Shown here: piece after piece, positions 12,781 to 25,096 of the stretch
How positions within the stretch are numbered: position 1 is the first letter of the stretch
Layout: each line of letters begins with the position of its first letter
The notes under the pieces: model-generated
Told to the model about the DNA's origin: nothing
Databases searched by the model: none
The model's input: the letters and a program-made list of their open reading frames with translations, nothing else
Translations under genes and position numbers: made by a program
Assembly (NCBI RefSeq): GCF_018446385.1
Contig: NC_056005.1
Span: forward strand, 95,649,171 to 95,713,170
Origin: Zingiber officinale
Taxonomy: Eukaryota; Streptophyta; Magnoliopsida; Zingiberales; Zingiberaceae
Direction of reading: 5' to 3'
Length of the DNA stretch: 64,000 bases

Positions 12781-13599
12781 TGAGTTGTAAAGATAAGATA
12801 TTAAAATGGATACGCGAACATATAAGGATGAGCAAGATAAAAAATAAAAATATTAGAAAGAAAATTTTACACTAAACGATCAATAAATAATTCAGTTAGA
12901 ACAAATGTTCATATCAAATGAAGAAGATAAAAAAATTTAATTAATAATAATAAAATAAAATAAATTTTATTTAAATATAAAATAATGATATAATAAAAAA
13001 TAAAATCCAATAACGTAGAAGTACCCATACAGTCAATTACATTTATTGTTATTATTATAATTATTTATAAAATTATCTTCATTTTATATATTTATCCACC
13101 TAAATAAACCCCCGCATATGATAGATGATGAAGGCCAAATCAAAAGGTTAGCATGTCCAAATCAAGGCTTTGGGTGTGGTCCGACCACCCAATTTGGTCC
13201 ATCAATTTTGACCATTTTGGTCTCTTAATGAACCGGTGACGGCGACCACGTACCAATTTCAGTTGATTTAGTTTTCATATAATCAAATTAATCAATTAAT
13301 TAATTAATTATGAAATAGAAGAAAAAACATTCACATCTTTAAAAATATTATGTTTTTAATAAAAAAAAAATAGAGGGTGTTTTGGTATTAATTAAAAATG
13401 TCTATGGGATTTTGAAAAACGGTAAAATTCTAAGTAAGGGAGCAGCAAGAGCAAAGTAATAAAAAGGCAACACATTTCCTTGGAATAAAGAGAACGGTGG
13501 CGATGGTGCTTCTTCCTCTGCCCCCCTTCGCTCGTAGATCGCACTGGGCGGTGGTCAATCAATGATGATTCAACCTCTCTCCTTCTCTCTGATGCGGCA

Positions 13600-14560
13600 G
13601 CGTTGAGGTATAAATGCAGCAATCATCTCTCCTCTCTCTCCTCATCTCCTCCTCCTCCCTCACGGGCACCTCCTTTGTTGCACCTGTACCTCCCTCGGCG
13701 CGATATTAGCCTGCGAGGGCAGAAGAAGACACGGAGGGGGGAAAAGGACAAATTGGAGCGAGCTCGATTTGTCCGGAAGCATTCTAGGGCAAAAGCCGCG
13801 TTTTTGACGGAGGCGGGGAGATTAAAGGTGGGGGAATATCTCGAGCGGGCATCTTCGCTTTCCGGATTCTGGGTCGGGGCGCTCGAGTGGGGGAAAAGGT
13901 GCGATCTTTGATGCGATGGCTTGAGTTCTGCTGCTGTTCCCGTCTTGCTCGCTGATACAGTGATAGGTGGGGATTCTCTCTATGCGTCGCGTTGTCTTTT
14001 CGCCTCTCTTGCGTCTTGATTTCTTCTCGCACCTTGTCGTCTTTGTTCAGTTCTTGAGCTTTTTCTCTGCTATTGGGGAAACCTAGGTAGACCGCTCATT
14101 TACTGCCATTCTTAGCTTTAATTCGGTCATAGTATCGGTTGGTGATAGCTCCTAGAAAAGGTTCCTTTCCTGTTGATTTCACATACTTGTGATGATAAAA
14201 AAAGCTGCTGATATCTGAAGCAGTGTCCTAGTGCCTCTGAAGAATCTCTGGTTCTGTATTTATTAGTTCTTTTCCTTTTTTTTTTTTTTTTTGCTTTTGC
14301 TAATTGTTCATTTCAATGTAGTTTAACTCGCCTCTCATCTATATAGATGTCTCTTCTAGATTGAAAGGGTACTGCTTCACCATTTTCCTTTTTCTCCATT
14401 GTGTCGTTCTGTAGCTGAGATTCTTAAAATTTCTTTCAACAGATCTGAAGTGGAAGATAAAGTTATAATCTTGTTCTTGTTTCTGGGACAAAGTAAGGAT
14501 AAATCGTTTACTGTAGCCGTGTCTGAAGATCCACTGCCAAGGTTGGAGACATCGATCGAC
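13600..14560 (+). promoter_or_regulatory. Promoter and 5' leader of the bHLH gene
   Basis: A CT-rich stretch (CTCTCTCC and CTCCTCCTCC, about 13,628-13,660) sits where a plant core promoter or 5' UTR is expected. A GC-rich leader follows, and then an apparent leader intron with poly-T at 14,277-14,292. A likely acceptor (TTCAACAG) ends near 14,442. The open frame running left from the ATG begins at a non-ATG codon, so 14561 is the first in-frame ATG. Confidence 0.5.
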
Positions 14561-16719
14561 ATGAATGAGAACAAGTTTGTGTTGAATAGCCATCATGATG
14601 GCGGTGAATGGCAATTTAACACCCCTGCGATGAGCATGGTGCCGCTGCTGCCGAACGCCCCTTCTCTTGCAGGCGGCCTCATGAATCAGATAACTCGATC
14701 GTCGTATCTTTCGACTCCTATGGTGGAGGTCTTTAGCCCTGGTCAATGGAACCACCACCCTACTAGTTCACCAAACATGGCCCTTGGAGAAAGCAATTTC
14801 GCAAGCACGAGCTCCATCAACAGCATACCAGTTGGAAAACCAGTAGCAATATCACCCAGAGGGATGCTAGTATCGACTGAACCGAGAATTTTCCCCACCA
14901 GCCTGCCTCATTTCCCTGTTGATTCAGCTTTTGTCGAGAGGGCAGCAAGGTTCTCATGTTTTGGTAGTGGTAATTTTAGCGGCATAAACTTCTTCGGTTC
15001 GTCTCCAGCAATGGCTCCTTCAAACAATGAAGGCATTGGGGATCAGGTTCAGAAGGATGAATTGCTGCAAGTGGATCATGAATCGTTTAATGGAAGCACA
15101 ATGAAAAACCAAGGAGACCAAAACTCTCAGATCGGCAATGGTGAATCGCGTGTGGTGATTTTTCCTGAAGATGGCCTAGAAGGAAATACTGGTTCAACTG
15201 ATGCAGCTTTAAATTCATCGTCTAGTGACCGTGGAGTGAATAAGAGGAGAAAAACCGTACCGGTAAATTCATCGCATTGTTTTCCTATGTTAGCAATTGG
15301 CCTGTGGTACCTAACTCTCAAAGTTTCTTGTTTTTTCTAGGATATTGAAAGGGATCCAGTGCAAGGAGGCCGGCAATCTTCCTCAGAAACCACAAAGGAG
15401 AACATTGAGAATAAACAAAAAGTAGAGCAGATCAATTCTAAACAAACCGAAAAGAATGGGAAAGATAACTCAGAATTTGTCAAGGAGGGCTACGTACATG
15501 TTAGAGCACGGCGTGGACAAGCAACTAACAGTCACAGCCTTGCAGAAAGAGTAAGGTTCTAGTTACTCTGATGAATTGCTTGGAAGCTTTACCGAGTCAC
15601 TCTTTTCCTTCACCTGTGAAAAATATTTATAGTTTGGTTGCATTGATGCAGGTAAGGAGGGAAAAAATAAGTGAAAGGATGAAGTATCTTCAAGAACTCG
15701 TGCCGGGCTGTAGCAAGGTAGGTTGAAGAAGCACTTGAATTGAAAATCATGAAATTTGAACTCTTTGTTTCCGAATTTGTCATGAAACTGTAATGGCCTG
15801 TAGGTCACCGGAAAGGCAGTTATGCTGGATGAAATCATAAACTATGTTCAGTCGCTCCAAAGGCAGGTAGAGGTAAGCATTATGGTATTTTTGATCAAGT
15901 GGACCAAAACCTTGTCATTTGTGTTCCTTTATGCGAGACACTGAATTTGTTTTCTTATTTCTTTTGTTAAGTTTCTCTCGATGAAGCTTGCAGCTGTGAA
16001 TCCACAACTAGACTTCGGCATAGAAGGCCTTCTTGCTAAAAATGTGAGCAATAGCTCCATTTCATGTGATTATTTTGCCGACTCGTGGAATTTCTAAAAC
16101 TTCTTTTAACACAAGCAGCTTCTACGTGCACACGGTAGTTCCTCATCAGCAACAGGATTCTCGCCGGAGATGATATATCCACAAGCATATCCATCTCAGC
16201 ACAATTTGGTACACACTGGAATTTCTGCAATGGCTAGCCATTCAGACACATTTAGGAGAGCAATAAGTACACAATCGACGGCAAGTGGTTATAAAGAATC
16301 TCCACTGCAGGTATACCAACTCATCGAGCCTATACTTCTTTCCATGTGGAAATAATAAATCTAATTATCCATAAGTGATAAGTATTAATGTACTATACGA
16401 AATTTAAGAATGACTTCAAAGGAAAATTGTTAGTTTGTGCTATATGTTTTTTGTTTTCTGTGCTACCACGTTAACCATGTCAGTCAATCATATTTTGTAA
16501 TCTGACTTCACATACTGAAATTGTGTGCATTTTCTCTTCTTTCTTTGGTTATCAAGGTTTATCCTTGTCAGATTTATACAATTTAAATGTTCACTTTCTT
16601 TTCAGGTTCAACCGATGCACATCCCTTGGAATGAAGAGCTCATCACACAAATGGCATACGGTGCCAATCCTTCCAATCCGCAGAACATGGATAGTAAAGC
16701 TGATGACTTTGCCATATAG
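14561..16719 (+). CDS. bHLH transcription factor, bHLH49/62/78 (CIB-like) group, complete gene
   Basis: Seven exons in phase: 14561-15262, 15341-15550, 15652-15717, 15804-15872, 15972-16043, 16119-16310, 16606-16719; 1,425 nt, 474 aa. The long first exon encodes a low-complexity Ser/Asn/Pro region. Residues about 285-355 hold [19 protein letters not shown], then [20 protein letters not shown], a loop [10 protein letters not shown] and helix 2 [19 protein letters not shown]. The H-E-R residues of the basic region ([12 protein letters not shown]) are those that contact G-box/E-box [17 protein letters not shown] is typical of plant subgroup XII (bHLH49, 62, 74, 78, CIB1), which act in growth and blue-light/flowering control. 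The exact orthologue is not determined. bHLH exon borders fall at conserved places (after AER, after CSK, after QVE). Confidence 0.94.
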
Positions 16720-19500
16720 AACGATCACTATTCATGCGGTGATGCTCAGTCCCTATGCATCCTAGCTTCCTACCAAGTGGTTACCTAGATGCTCAAGTTC
16801 AATAAAATTCCCTGTGCATATATATATCTTCCAATATATGCGGAACTGTTGTATGGCTTGTAGGGTTTGATCATCTGGATAAGAGGTAATAGGAGGTATG
16901 TATACAAGTTCATCACTCTGTATCACCGTTGCAGTAGTATCGATGTTACAATGTACACATTTAAGGAGGGAAGTTTACCTCCTGCTTCTTGTTATATGAT
17001 TTAGCAGTACCTTTATGCATGTGAAGGGAACTTTAGCAGAGAAAATCCATGTCCTTTGACATCAAGTTTGTCACTCTTTGTATTAACTCTTAGGAGCAGA
17101 TGTGTAACCAATAAGAAAACTGAAATATTAGAAGTTGATGACAAATGGTGTAAAGTGCATTTTGCTTCTTTGTTTTTTTTTCCTCCCTTTGAATTGAACA
17201 CGAAGTTTTGCACTTTTTTATGGTTCAATTAATCTAACACAGTGACCAATCTGTATTGAAGAACTTATCGAAAACTAGTACATGTGTTGCTAAGATGTTT
17301 AGCGTCCATTGCTTCTATACAGACAAGTATGGTGATCCATTATGTCTATATATATCAAGTATAGTTATGACTATGATGTCGTGTACCTCTAACTCATGAT
17401 GATGATGATGGACATGCTGAAGATAGGATGATTCACATCAAAGCGAAATTTGCGCTTTGAATGGGCATGAGAGGGCATGTCGAAGTTGGGATGTTTGATG
17501 CCTATTAACCTTAGACAAACAAACAAGCATTATAATCCGTTATGTTGTTATGTTATGTCAACTTCCGTCCTAGCATAAAGGTTTAGAAATGCTATCTCAT
17601 TCTAAGTGCATATAGCTAGTGATCAACCACCTATTTGAGAACTTATCCAACATTTATGTAGAACATGGATCTTTGGCTTATAGCTTATTTATTTATGTTA
17701 TTTATTTGATTGTTTAAGTTCTATTATTGTTCATATCAGAATTTTCCTAGTGCAATTGTTTCGGCAATTATTTGTAGAACTAGATATTTATATTACAAGG
17801 TTCCACCAGACTTCCCCCAGTCTTCTTCTATTTATTATCCAGTGCAAGTGTTTGAACATGTAGATGAACTAGTGGTCCTCAACATCAATAATTCTTTCAG
17901 ATGGAATGAAGCACGGCGAGTCGTGTGTGTATTCACTATTAAATCGTAAGGGGGCTCGCGAAGGAGATCCGACCAAGATCTGCTGGTGGTTGGCCTTGGA
18001 CCACCATGAACATAATTGCCTCCAAAAAGACTCTTTAATATCTGTTATTGGTGACTTTTGCTCAGTCTTTTGGTTAAGAAACAAGTGATAGATTTGTTGT
18101 TAATTGAGTTGGACCATCAGTAGTTGCTGTTGCTGCTGTTCTCAGTTTTGAGTGCATGCAATTATTTCTTCTCTTACAATTGAAGGTCCCTAGCAGTGCT
18201 TTTTCAGAACTAAATGAAGTAATAGTAGGGTTTGGTCCCCGCAGTCGAGTGGGGTTTCGAGCTTTAATAGAATAGTTTAGTTTTTACGATGCTTCGAATC
18301 AAGTTTTCGTTACGCTAAGTTGTTTCTCGATGCACTTTCAAGGTGTTTCTGGGTTTTTGTGTGTCTAAATACTACATGTTTACTGTGTTTTCTATGTTTT
18401 TGCTTGTGGTTAACTTGGTTAGTAAATGGAGAACATGGCCGAGAACATTAGTTATTCGGCTACCACTCTGGCCCATTCAACTCACTAAAAGACCCTAACA
18501 CCCGTTAACTTTGCCTTAGCTTATCATTTGGTTTTATAGGAATAGTTAAATTTTCACTAGGGATGACTACACATTACGAAATCAACATGAATGAAATGGT
18601 CATTTGTGATCGGATTATCGCGATATGACCTAAATTATCGCGTCCGACTTTTTACTTCTGTTGAAAGGTTGAGGGTTATGATGATGGTGGTTAGGTCATC
18701 AAAATGATTTATAAGGTGATGGGTGGACTATCTAACCACCATGGCCAGTTTGGTGTCACATAGCTTATCAGACAACTCAAGCATTGCTAGATGAGAAGGA
18801 CATGCTACCCTCTTTTTGTCACAGCAGACGATACGTGTGTGTGTTTGTTTTTTTGGGTTAATCCAGGTATTTCATCTTTACGAGTCATTCTCCTAGTTCG
18901 TCCATCGGATAAATTTGAAAATACTTACGGTAATTCATCTAGCAACCGACTTTTATAGTCAAAAATTCATTATAAAACTTGCCTTTACCCCCAATCGAAT
19001 TTCTTAATTCGTCCATCAGATAAATTTTAAAATACTTACGATAATTCATCTTAGTAACTGACTTTCATAGTCAAAAAATTCATTATAAAACCTGCCCTTA
19101 CCCTCAACTGAATTTTAAATTGTGATGCTCTGTGAATCCATCAAATTTCTGACCACCATGTCCGGAGCAATGTGTGTCATTATTATTATTATTATTATTA
19201 TTATAATAGTTGATATTAGATATTCAACTTACGTTGATTAATTTTGGGATAATTGGTTTGGAATCATCAAAATTTCTTATTGACTATCAGGATAAATTGG
19301 AAAGTATTTGTAACAAATGGTCTATCAATCTAGCGTTTTTAGGTCAACTATGAAAAATTTATCCGTTAATTCATCGTACTTGGGACTTGATGCTTAGATA
19401 TCTAGAAACCTGAGAAGGTGCCCTAGTACTGCATCATTGCTCCCAGGGCAATATGTGTGTTTATTCTATTATAGCAAAATGTGAAGTCATTGTAAATACT
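16720..19500. other. Intergenic region downstream of the bHLH gene
   Basis: The bHLH 3' UTR is followed by AT-rich sequence without a supported gene. There is an ATT trinucleotide tract near 19,180-19,203 and a small tandem duplication at 18,896-19,121. A more GC-rich patch at about 17,930-18,020 has no recognisable protein. Confidence 0.6.
18896..19121. repeat. Tandem duplication, period about 110 bp
   Basis: Two copies share TTCGTCCATC(G/A)GATAAATTT, AATACTTACG, AATTCATCT, TAGTCAAAAA and ATTCATTATAAAAC in the same order, with several substitutions. It is an old local duplication, possibly inside an unrecognised transposon. Confidence 0.75.
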
Positions 19501-19512
19501 TGGGGATAGTTT

Positions 19513-20423
19513 TGATGTAGTCAACTAAATTAAATTATGTTTTATTATGTTTAATCCTTATGTCTAAGTGTGTAAGAACTTAGGAATACAAGAAGTCGAG
19601 TGGAAGATGTAGCTAGCGAGAAGGATGGCACGGGAAGCGAGTTGACAGGCTCGGTGCATCCAAGGGATGAGGTGCTGCAGAAGAGTACACCGACGGACGA
19701 GAAGCCGGAATGGAAGACAGCTTGAGGAGAAGGCCGGAATTGGGTTCGAGTGAGCTTAACTCTGGATGGCTGGAGAATCATCCAAGCGACCGAAGCAGAA
19801 GCTGAACAAGTCAACATGAAGTTGACTTGTCCAGGTGCTCGAACCAAGTCTAGGCACCCAGACCACTCTTGTACTGAACATGTGCCTCTTTGCCTGTTGC
19901 AACGAGGATAACTCTGGGAGTCCATGTTAGCAACACTCCAGGAGCCCAGACCGATCCAGGTACCCGGGTGAGGATAAAAAGTTATCACCGAACCGTTGAA
20001 GAGTCATTGTAAAACAGATAAAGCACCACAGTGGAGGCGCCCAAACCTGCCCAAGCGCTCGGAACCCGCCATATCATCAACGATTATATTTCGACCAAGG
20101 AGCTATAAATAGAGCTATGGTCCTCTTCATTCAAGACAACAACTTTTATAATCAATTCCTAGCTATTTTCTTGAGCTGTCAACGTTTGTAAGAGCCTTCT
20201 CAGCCTACAGCGAAGAAGATTCTTTTGGTATTTTCATTGCCTTGAATTAACAACCATTTAGATGGTAACAAAGTAAAAATTTCTGCCTCTTATTTTATTT
20301 CTTTATGTTGTTATTAATTATTTTTTATCTAATATTTGTGTTGCTAAATTCCAATCAAGAGAAATTTCTAACTCCAATTGCAGGGCTATTCACCCTCTTC
20401 TAGCCGAACTGTCAGGACTTACA
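19513..20423 (+). mobile_element. LTR of a degenerate Ty1/copia element (H1)
   Basis: The right end is well supported: LTR end CTTACA at 20423, then AG and the primer-binding site TGGTATCAAATCCC (20426-20439), which pairs imperfectly with initiator-Met tRNA. A gag-like frame follows. The left end is taken at TGATGTAG (19513), but a start some 10-15 bp further left is possible. No partner LTR is in the window. Confidence 0.65.
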
Positions 20424-20479
20424 AGTGGTATCAAATCCCAACCACCTTAGAAGGGCTAACCGTCAATTGAAGCAACGAG

Positions 20480-21095
20480 ATGATGGTCGAATCTAGCATT
20501 TATCATCTAAAGTTCAAGGGGGATTTAGCAATGTGGGAAAAGAGAATGGAGGTATTTTTTAGAATGGACTTTGAAATTCTTTTAATAATCAAATATGATT
20601 TTGTAACACCTAAAGATCATCATAGAGTTGAAAAAGAAGAATACCAACTTTGTAGTGAACGACAAAGCAGAGTTCCATCTGTTGAGCGTTCTTTCGCCCC
20701 AATAAGTCAATCAAATAGCAGCTACGACTCAGCTAAAAATCTTTGGGAGAAGTTCCTAGAGCTGCATGAAGGAACCTTGGAAGCTAAACTCGTAAGACAG
20801 GACCTGCTCCGGAATCAACTCAACAACCTCCGGATGGAAAAGGAAGAGACGGTAGCTTATCTACACGTAAGAATCAAGGAGCTAATCACCAGATTAACGA
20901 ACCTCGAAGAAACGGTAACTAATTGACTCGCAAATATATGCTTTAAATGCGTTCCCGAGAACACCGAAATGGGCATCTATAGTAGACTTCTACTATATCT
21001 CCAAGGTCCTCAAGGTAAGTACTCTAGAAAGTCTATTTTCTACTTTCAAATTACACTAGTCTCGGTGTGCAGGACAAAGAAACGAACTAAGTCAG
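20480..21095 (+). pseudogene. Ty1/copia gag, N-terminal part (H1), frameshifted
   Basis: The ATG at 20480 starts a UBN2/DUF4219-type gag: KGDLAMWEKRMEVFF, NLWEKFLELHEGT, EAKLVRQDLLRNQLNNLRM. It stops at 20926. A shifted frame continues with gag-like text (YALNAFPRT, VDFYYISKVLK) up to the GTCAG target site at 21091. The rest of the gag resumes at 30184 beyond the inserted solo LTR. Stops and shifts show it is dead. Confidence 0.75.
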
Positions 21096-21673
21096 TGTTA
21101 ATATTAGTCCTAGTACCAATTATGAGATGATTGTAAAGGGCTCCTTTTATATCATATTTCATTATTAATAAAGGCAAAGTTGGTTATTATATTTACTTCA
21201 ATTCAGTACGGAATGAATAAGTATAATAATGTCTTAGAGTAGGAGGTTCTAATCTACAACATATCAATTGGTTGAATTGATAGTGAGATATTGTAGATAT
21301 ATATATAACACTACTCTTAACTATTCATAGTCAAGCATTAATATCCATGGACAATATTAATGCGTTGAGACTAGCATGTAGGTCAACGGATGACTTAATC
21401 TCACAAGTCATGGATATGAGATATCAGGTTGACACATGAGTATATATTAGAGAATATATACTGAATGGCCCGCCATGAGAATGTTTCATGGATCATTATA
21501 TGAGTGTCATAAACATTCTCATATGACTATTATGTTGGTGCAACATCCCTCAGGTCAAGGTTGACCTGGTTGACCAAGCTTGAGTCTTGGTTTGGGTTTC
21601 GATGTTTGACAATGCAAGGTTAATTGAAGAAGAGTCAAGTAGGTCAAGGATGACCGGATACTTGACTGGGAAG

Positions 21674-22025
21674 TCCTAGTGAGTGAAGCTAGGCAGGAGG
21701 AAAATCCTGGTGAGTGAAGCCAGGTGAAAGACCTAGTGAGTGAAGCTAGGCAATTAGGAAGTCCTAGTGAGTGAAACTAGGCAGGAGGAAAATCCTGGTG
21801 AGTGAAGCCAGGTGAAAGACCTAGTGAGTGAAGCTAGGCAATTAGGAAGTCCTAGTGAGTGAAGCTAGGCAGGAGGAAAATCCTGGTGAGTGAAGCCAGG
21901 TGAAAGACCTAGTGAGTGAAGCTAGGCAATTGGGAAGTCCTAGTGAGTGAAGCTAGGCAGGAGGAAAATCCTGGTGAGTGAAGCCAGGTGAAAGACCTAG
22001 TGAGTGAAGCTAGGCAATTGGGAAA
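21674..22025 (+). repeat. 88-bp tandem repeats within the LTR
   Basis: Units start at about 21674, 21762, 21850 and 21938. Each has three sub-units of the form CCT(A/G)GTGAGTGAAGC(T/C)AGG, in which the outer CCTAG...CTAGG or CCTGG...CCAGG can pair with each other. The 3' LTR has only about two to three units. Confidence 0.9.
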
Positions 22026-22370
22026 GTCCTGGTGAGTGAAGCCAGGCAAGAGAAATCCAGATGAGTCAAGATTGACCAGACATCTGGTGAGAGTCCAAGT
22101 AGGTCAAAGGGATTGACCGGATACTTGGCACGAGAAAGAAAAGTCCAAGTAGGTCAGAGGGACTGACCGGATACTTGGCAAGAAGAGAAAAGTCCAAGTG
22201 GGTCAAAGGGATTGACCAGACACTTGGTGAGAGAGTCCTAGCTGGTCAAGGGTGACCGGATGCTAGGTCTTATGTACCAACAAGTCATGGCTGACTAGAT
22301 GTTGGTTTAGGGGGCTTTAGACTTGGTTTTGGGCAAAAACCAAGATTTGGATTGATCAGCCGATTGATCC

Positions 22371-22690
22371 AGCAGGTTTAGATTGATCCGTGGATCGATC
22401 CAGCAGATCTGGATCGATTAGTGGATCGATCCAGAAGATCTGGATCGATCCGCCGATCGATCCGGTGAGTCCCCGCGAACAGAACCCCTCTGGATCGATC
22501 CGTGGATCGATCCAGAGGTCCCAATCGATCAGTGGATCGATTGGGACGCTGCTGCTTCGCGCGATAAGCGCTGGATCGATCCGTGGATCGATCCAGACAT
22601 TTTTCCAGAGCACAGAGGCGCTCTGGATCGATCCGTGGATCGATCCAAAGCCTCCCCGATCGATTGGGAGCAATCCAATCGATTGAGATT
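22371..22690. repeat. Array of ATCGATC-core hairpins in the 5' LTR
   Basis: Several adjacent inverted repeats have 10-12-bp arms and loops of about 4 nt. Examples are CTGGATCGATC / GATCGATCCAG (loops CGTG, AGTG, CGCC) and TCCCAATCGATC / GATCGATTGGGA (loop AGTG). The open frames across this region (WIDP/DRS repeats) are by-products of the palindromes. Confidence 0.9.
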
Positions 22691-23206
22691 CGACCGTTGG
22701 CGTCGTTTATAGCTGTTGGCGTGCGATTTCTTCAGCAGAACTTCACCGATTCATTTTAGATCTTCACTAGCTCCTCCACAACTTTTCTCAAGCTCGAGAT
22801 CGCCAGTTCTTGAAGGTTCTTGGAGGGTCTTCCAAGTCAAGAGGCGGATCAAAGCAAGAAGAAGAAACTAGGGTTAGGGTTTGTGCACTCATTGTAAGCT
22901 TGTAAGCTTGTATTTCTTTACTACCCTTTCTTCTTCTTGTATTGAGTCTTGTAGGGCTTCTCCGCCTTTGGTAGTTACCATAAAGGAGAGTTTCATTAGT
23001 GGAGGGTGCGTGCGTTGTATGGATCCTTGGATTAGTCACCTCCCTTGGAGGTGGATACCAAGTAAAATCCAAGTGTTAGCGTGTTTGTATTTGTTTCTTT
23101 GTATTTCCGCTGCGCATCCTTGAAGAAACAAGCAACGCCGAGCAACGAGCACGCGAAGAGCTATTCACCCCCCCCCCCCCTCTTGCTACTTTTCAGTCAT
23201 AACAAG

Positions 23207-23218
23207 TGGTATCAGAGC
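23207..23218 (+). promoter_or_regulatory. Primer-binding site of TR-GAG A
   Basis: TGGTATCAGAGC two bases after the 5' LTR, complementary to the 3' end of initiator-Met tRNA. Confidence 0.92.
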
Positions 23219-23338
23219 GAGGTCGCTCTTCACCGGAATCATCGCCGGAAGGGTCAAGCATAACAAGAAGAGCTAGAGGGTGAAGAAGTTGAAGCAAAAT
23301 TCTCAAAGTCAAAGAAATTCAAAAGCTCAACTTCTACA

Positions 23339-25096
23339 ATGGAATTCCGAGATGGGCTCGGATTCGACACAAGGGTGGCTCCACCATACACTTCCACGAG
23401 CTTCGATTCTTGGAAATTAAGAATCGAAAATTTTCTTATGATGGAGATAGAGCAATGGTTTGCTCTTATGGAAGGCTTCAAGACTCCAACAAACTCAAAG
23501 GGCAATGTTCTCAAGAGGAGCAAGTGGAGCCAAGAGCAAATCCAAAGGTGCGAGGCCAATGACAAAGTGACCAAGCTTTTGGTCAATTTATTGTCAAGCA
23601 CCATCCTTTGTAAAATTGGAGAATTTGAAGATGCAAAGGAATTGTGGAACAAATTGATCAAGCTCCATGAAGAGATCTCCTTCACTGTACAAGATCAAGA
23701 AAAATCCAAAGAGGGCGACTCATTGGAGCAAGATCAAGAGGAGGACTCCGAGGTTGAGAGATGCTCAACCTCTGAAGATGAAGTCCAAGAAGAAGCCTCA
23801 TCTTCAAGGGAAAGCAATGAAGAGAACAAGGAGGGAGCATACTCCTTGTTCCATGAACAAGATGAAGATGAGGAAGCCTTCACCTCTAGGATTGAGGGGG
23901 AGAGATCTTCTTTGACCCCGGAGCAAGAAGAAGTATCCACATCCGGGTCAAGAGAAGAAGAGGATGAAGAAACTTTCAACTCCACAAGTCAAGCTAAATC
24001 AAATGGAGAAGCTTCCACATCCGGAGCTAGTGCCATCTCTACACAAGAAGGTATAAATGTTTCAATTAAAAATAAAAATCATATAATATGTTTTGAGTGT
24101 AGGGAAAGTGGGCACTACAAGAGCAAGTGTCCCAACTTGGCCAAGAAGAAGGGTCAAGTGACACAAATGGGCAAGGAGAAGCCCAAGGAGACCATCCCCG
24201 GGACAAAGAAGAGCAAGGAGCACATTGTGTGCTTCTTGTGTCAACAAAAAGGGCATTACCGAAGTCAATGCCCCAAGGGGAAGAAGATGGTCAAGGCTCA
24301 AGGAGGCACTAGTCAAGGGGGAGCCTCCAAGGTAAAGAAGAAGGTAACATTTATTGAGCCTACCCCTTTACGTTATGGTGAAAAGCATGATAGTTCAAAT
24401 TTTTATCATTTTAATGCTATTTACCATAAGAATAGAGAGCATGGTAAAATTAAGGAAAATAATGTAGCTTACCATGCTAAAACTACCACACCTAGGATTA
24501 GGAAGGTAGATAAAAATCTAGGCAATCACACTAAGGACCTTAGCTACAAGCCTAGAAATAAAAATGCTCATAAATTTAATGGAAAACCAAAAACTAAGGA
24601 CTTAGTGATAGAAAATCAAGTCTTGAGGTCAAGCCTTGATAAAATGAAAAAGACCCTAAAAAGGATGAAAAATATCCTAAAAGGGCAAAATGAGCATAGT
24701 CTAGGTCTAGGAGCACAAAGGTCATCTAATGGCCATAGGGGTTTGGGATACAAACCAAAGGCTAAGAAGAATGTAATCTCTTACCATAGGGTTCCATATA
24801 GTTATGGAACCAACCCTAGGTCTAGAGGTCAAGTCAAGGATACAAGGGAAGATATCCCTAGAAGTATCTTTGCAACCAAAGTGACTAAGACTTCTAAGAA
24901 GTCTAAGAAAGTCACTAACAAGGTCACAAGGGAGGCTATCCCTAGAGTTGACCTAGAAAATGTGACCAAGGCTTCTAAGAAGCCCAACAAGGTCACTAGG
25001 AAGGTATCTAGGGAAGTTATCCCTACTGAATACCTAGAGCATCCAAGGAGTACCAATAGGTGTTGGGTTCCTAGGAGCATTTTCTCTACCCCATAA
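23339..25096 (+). CDS. Gag-like protein of TR-GAG A (585 aa), intact
   Basis: An uninterrupted frame from ATG 23339. The N-terminal about 120 residues are copia-gag-like (SFDSWKLRIENFLMMEIEQW, ELWNKLIKLHEE). A highly acidic Ser/Glu-rich stretch follows (about 125-240). Two CCHC zinc knuckles come next: CFECRESGHYKSKC near residue 252 and CFLCQQKGHYRSQC near 299. A long Lys-rich C-terminal half has repeated segments VTK(T/A)SKK(S/P)(K/N)KVT. Knuckles bind RNA during particle assembly. No protease motif or pol follows, so the frame ends as gag only. An intact frame in a non-autonomous element suggests selection or youth. Confidence 0.88.
   Translation: MEFRDGLGFDTRVAPPYTSTSFDSWKLRIENFLMMEIEQWFALMEGFKTPTNSKGNVLKRSKWSQEQIQRCEANDKVTKLLVNLLSSTILCKIGEFEDAKELWNKLIKLHEEISFTVQDQEKSKEGDSLEQDQEEDSEVERCSTSEDEVQEEASSSRESNEENKEGAYSLFHEQDEDEEAFTSRIEGERSSLTPEQEEVSTSGSREEEDEETFNSTSQAKSNGEASTSGASAISTQEGINVSIKNKNHIICFECRESGHYKSKCPNLAKKKGQVTQMGKEKPKETIPGTKKSKEHIVCFLCQQKGHYRSQCPKGKKMVKAQGGTSQGGASKVKKKVTFIEPTPLRYGEKHDSSNFYHFNAIYHKNREHGKIKENNVAYHAKTTTPRIRKVDKNLGNHTKDLSYKPRNKNAHKFNGKPKTKDLVIENQVLRSSLDKMKKTLKRMKNILKGQNEHSLGLGAQRSSNGHRGLGYKPKAKKNVISYHRVPYSYGTNPRSRGQVKDTREDIPRSIFATKVTKTSKKSKKVTNKVTREAIPRVDLENVTKASKKPNKVTRKVSREVIPTEYLEHPRSTNRCWVPRSIFSTP

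Larger units (their letters stand above)
9939..13590. other. Long intergenic region without a recognisable gene
   Basis: The Ctf4 3' UTR lies at its left end. I find no conserved protein in any frame. It contains a 24-G run and a very AT-rich stretch (about 12,200-13,100) with degenerate repeats. Around 11,690-11,790 the sequence looks like a transposon-edge fragment, but I cannot place it in a family. Confidence 0.6.
21533..23204 (+). repeat. 5' LTR of TR-GAG A (1,672 bp)
   Basis: TG...CA ends. It contains about four copies of an 88-bp tandem unit (21674-22025), a hairpin array (22371-22690), a TATA-like TTTATAGC (near 22,706) and a 13-C run at 23168-23180 just before the 3' end. Confidence 0.92.

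Noticed and set aside
13603-13911. 102-aa open frame upstream of the bHLH gene
   Set aside because: It lies in the CT-rich and GC-rich 5' leader, has no family features, and the bHLH start is well supported downstream.
21674-22025. Regular direct repeats resembling a CRISPR-like array
   Set aside because: Units are contiguous 88-bp tandem copies without unique spacers, inside a plant LTR.
22356-22690. Open frames rich in WIDP/DRS repeats on both strands (also 28047-28550 and 32472-32983)
   Set aside because: They are translations of the ATCGATC hairpin arrays, open in several frames at once because of the palindromes; no independent coding evidence.
22868-22886. Telomere-like GGGTTAGGGTTT (also CCTAAATCCTAAA near 11,280)
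   Set aside because: Only one or two imperfect units, and the first is part of the LTR leader present in all copies.
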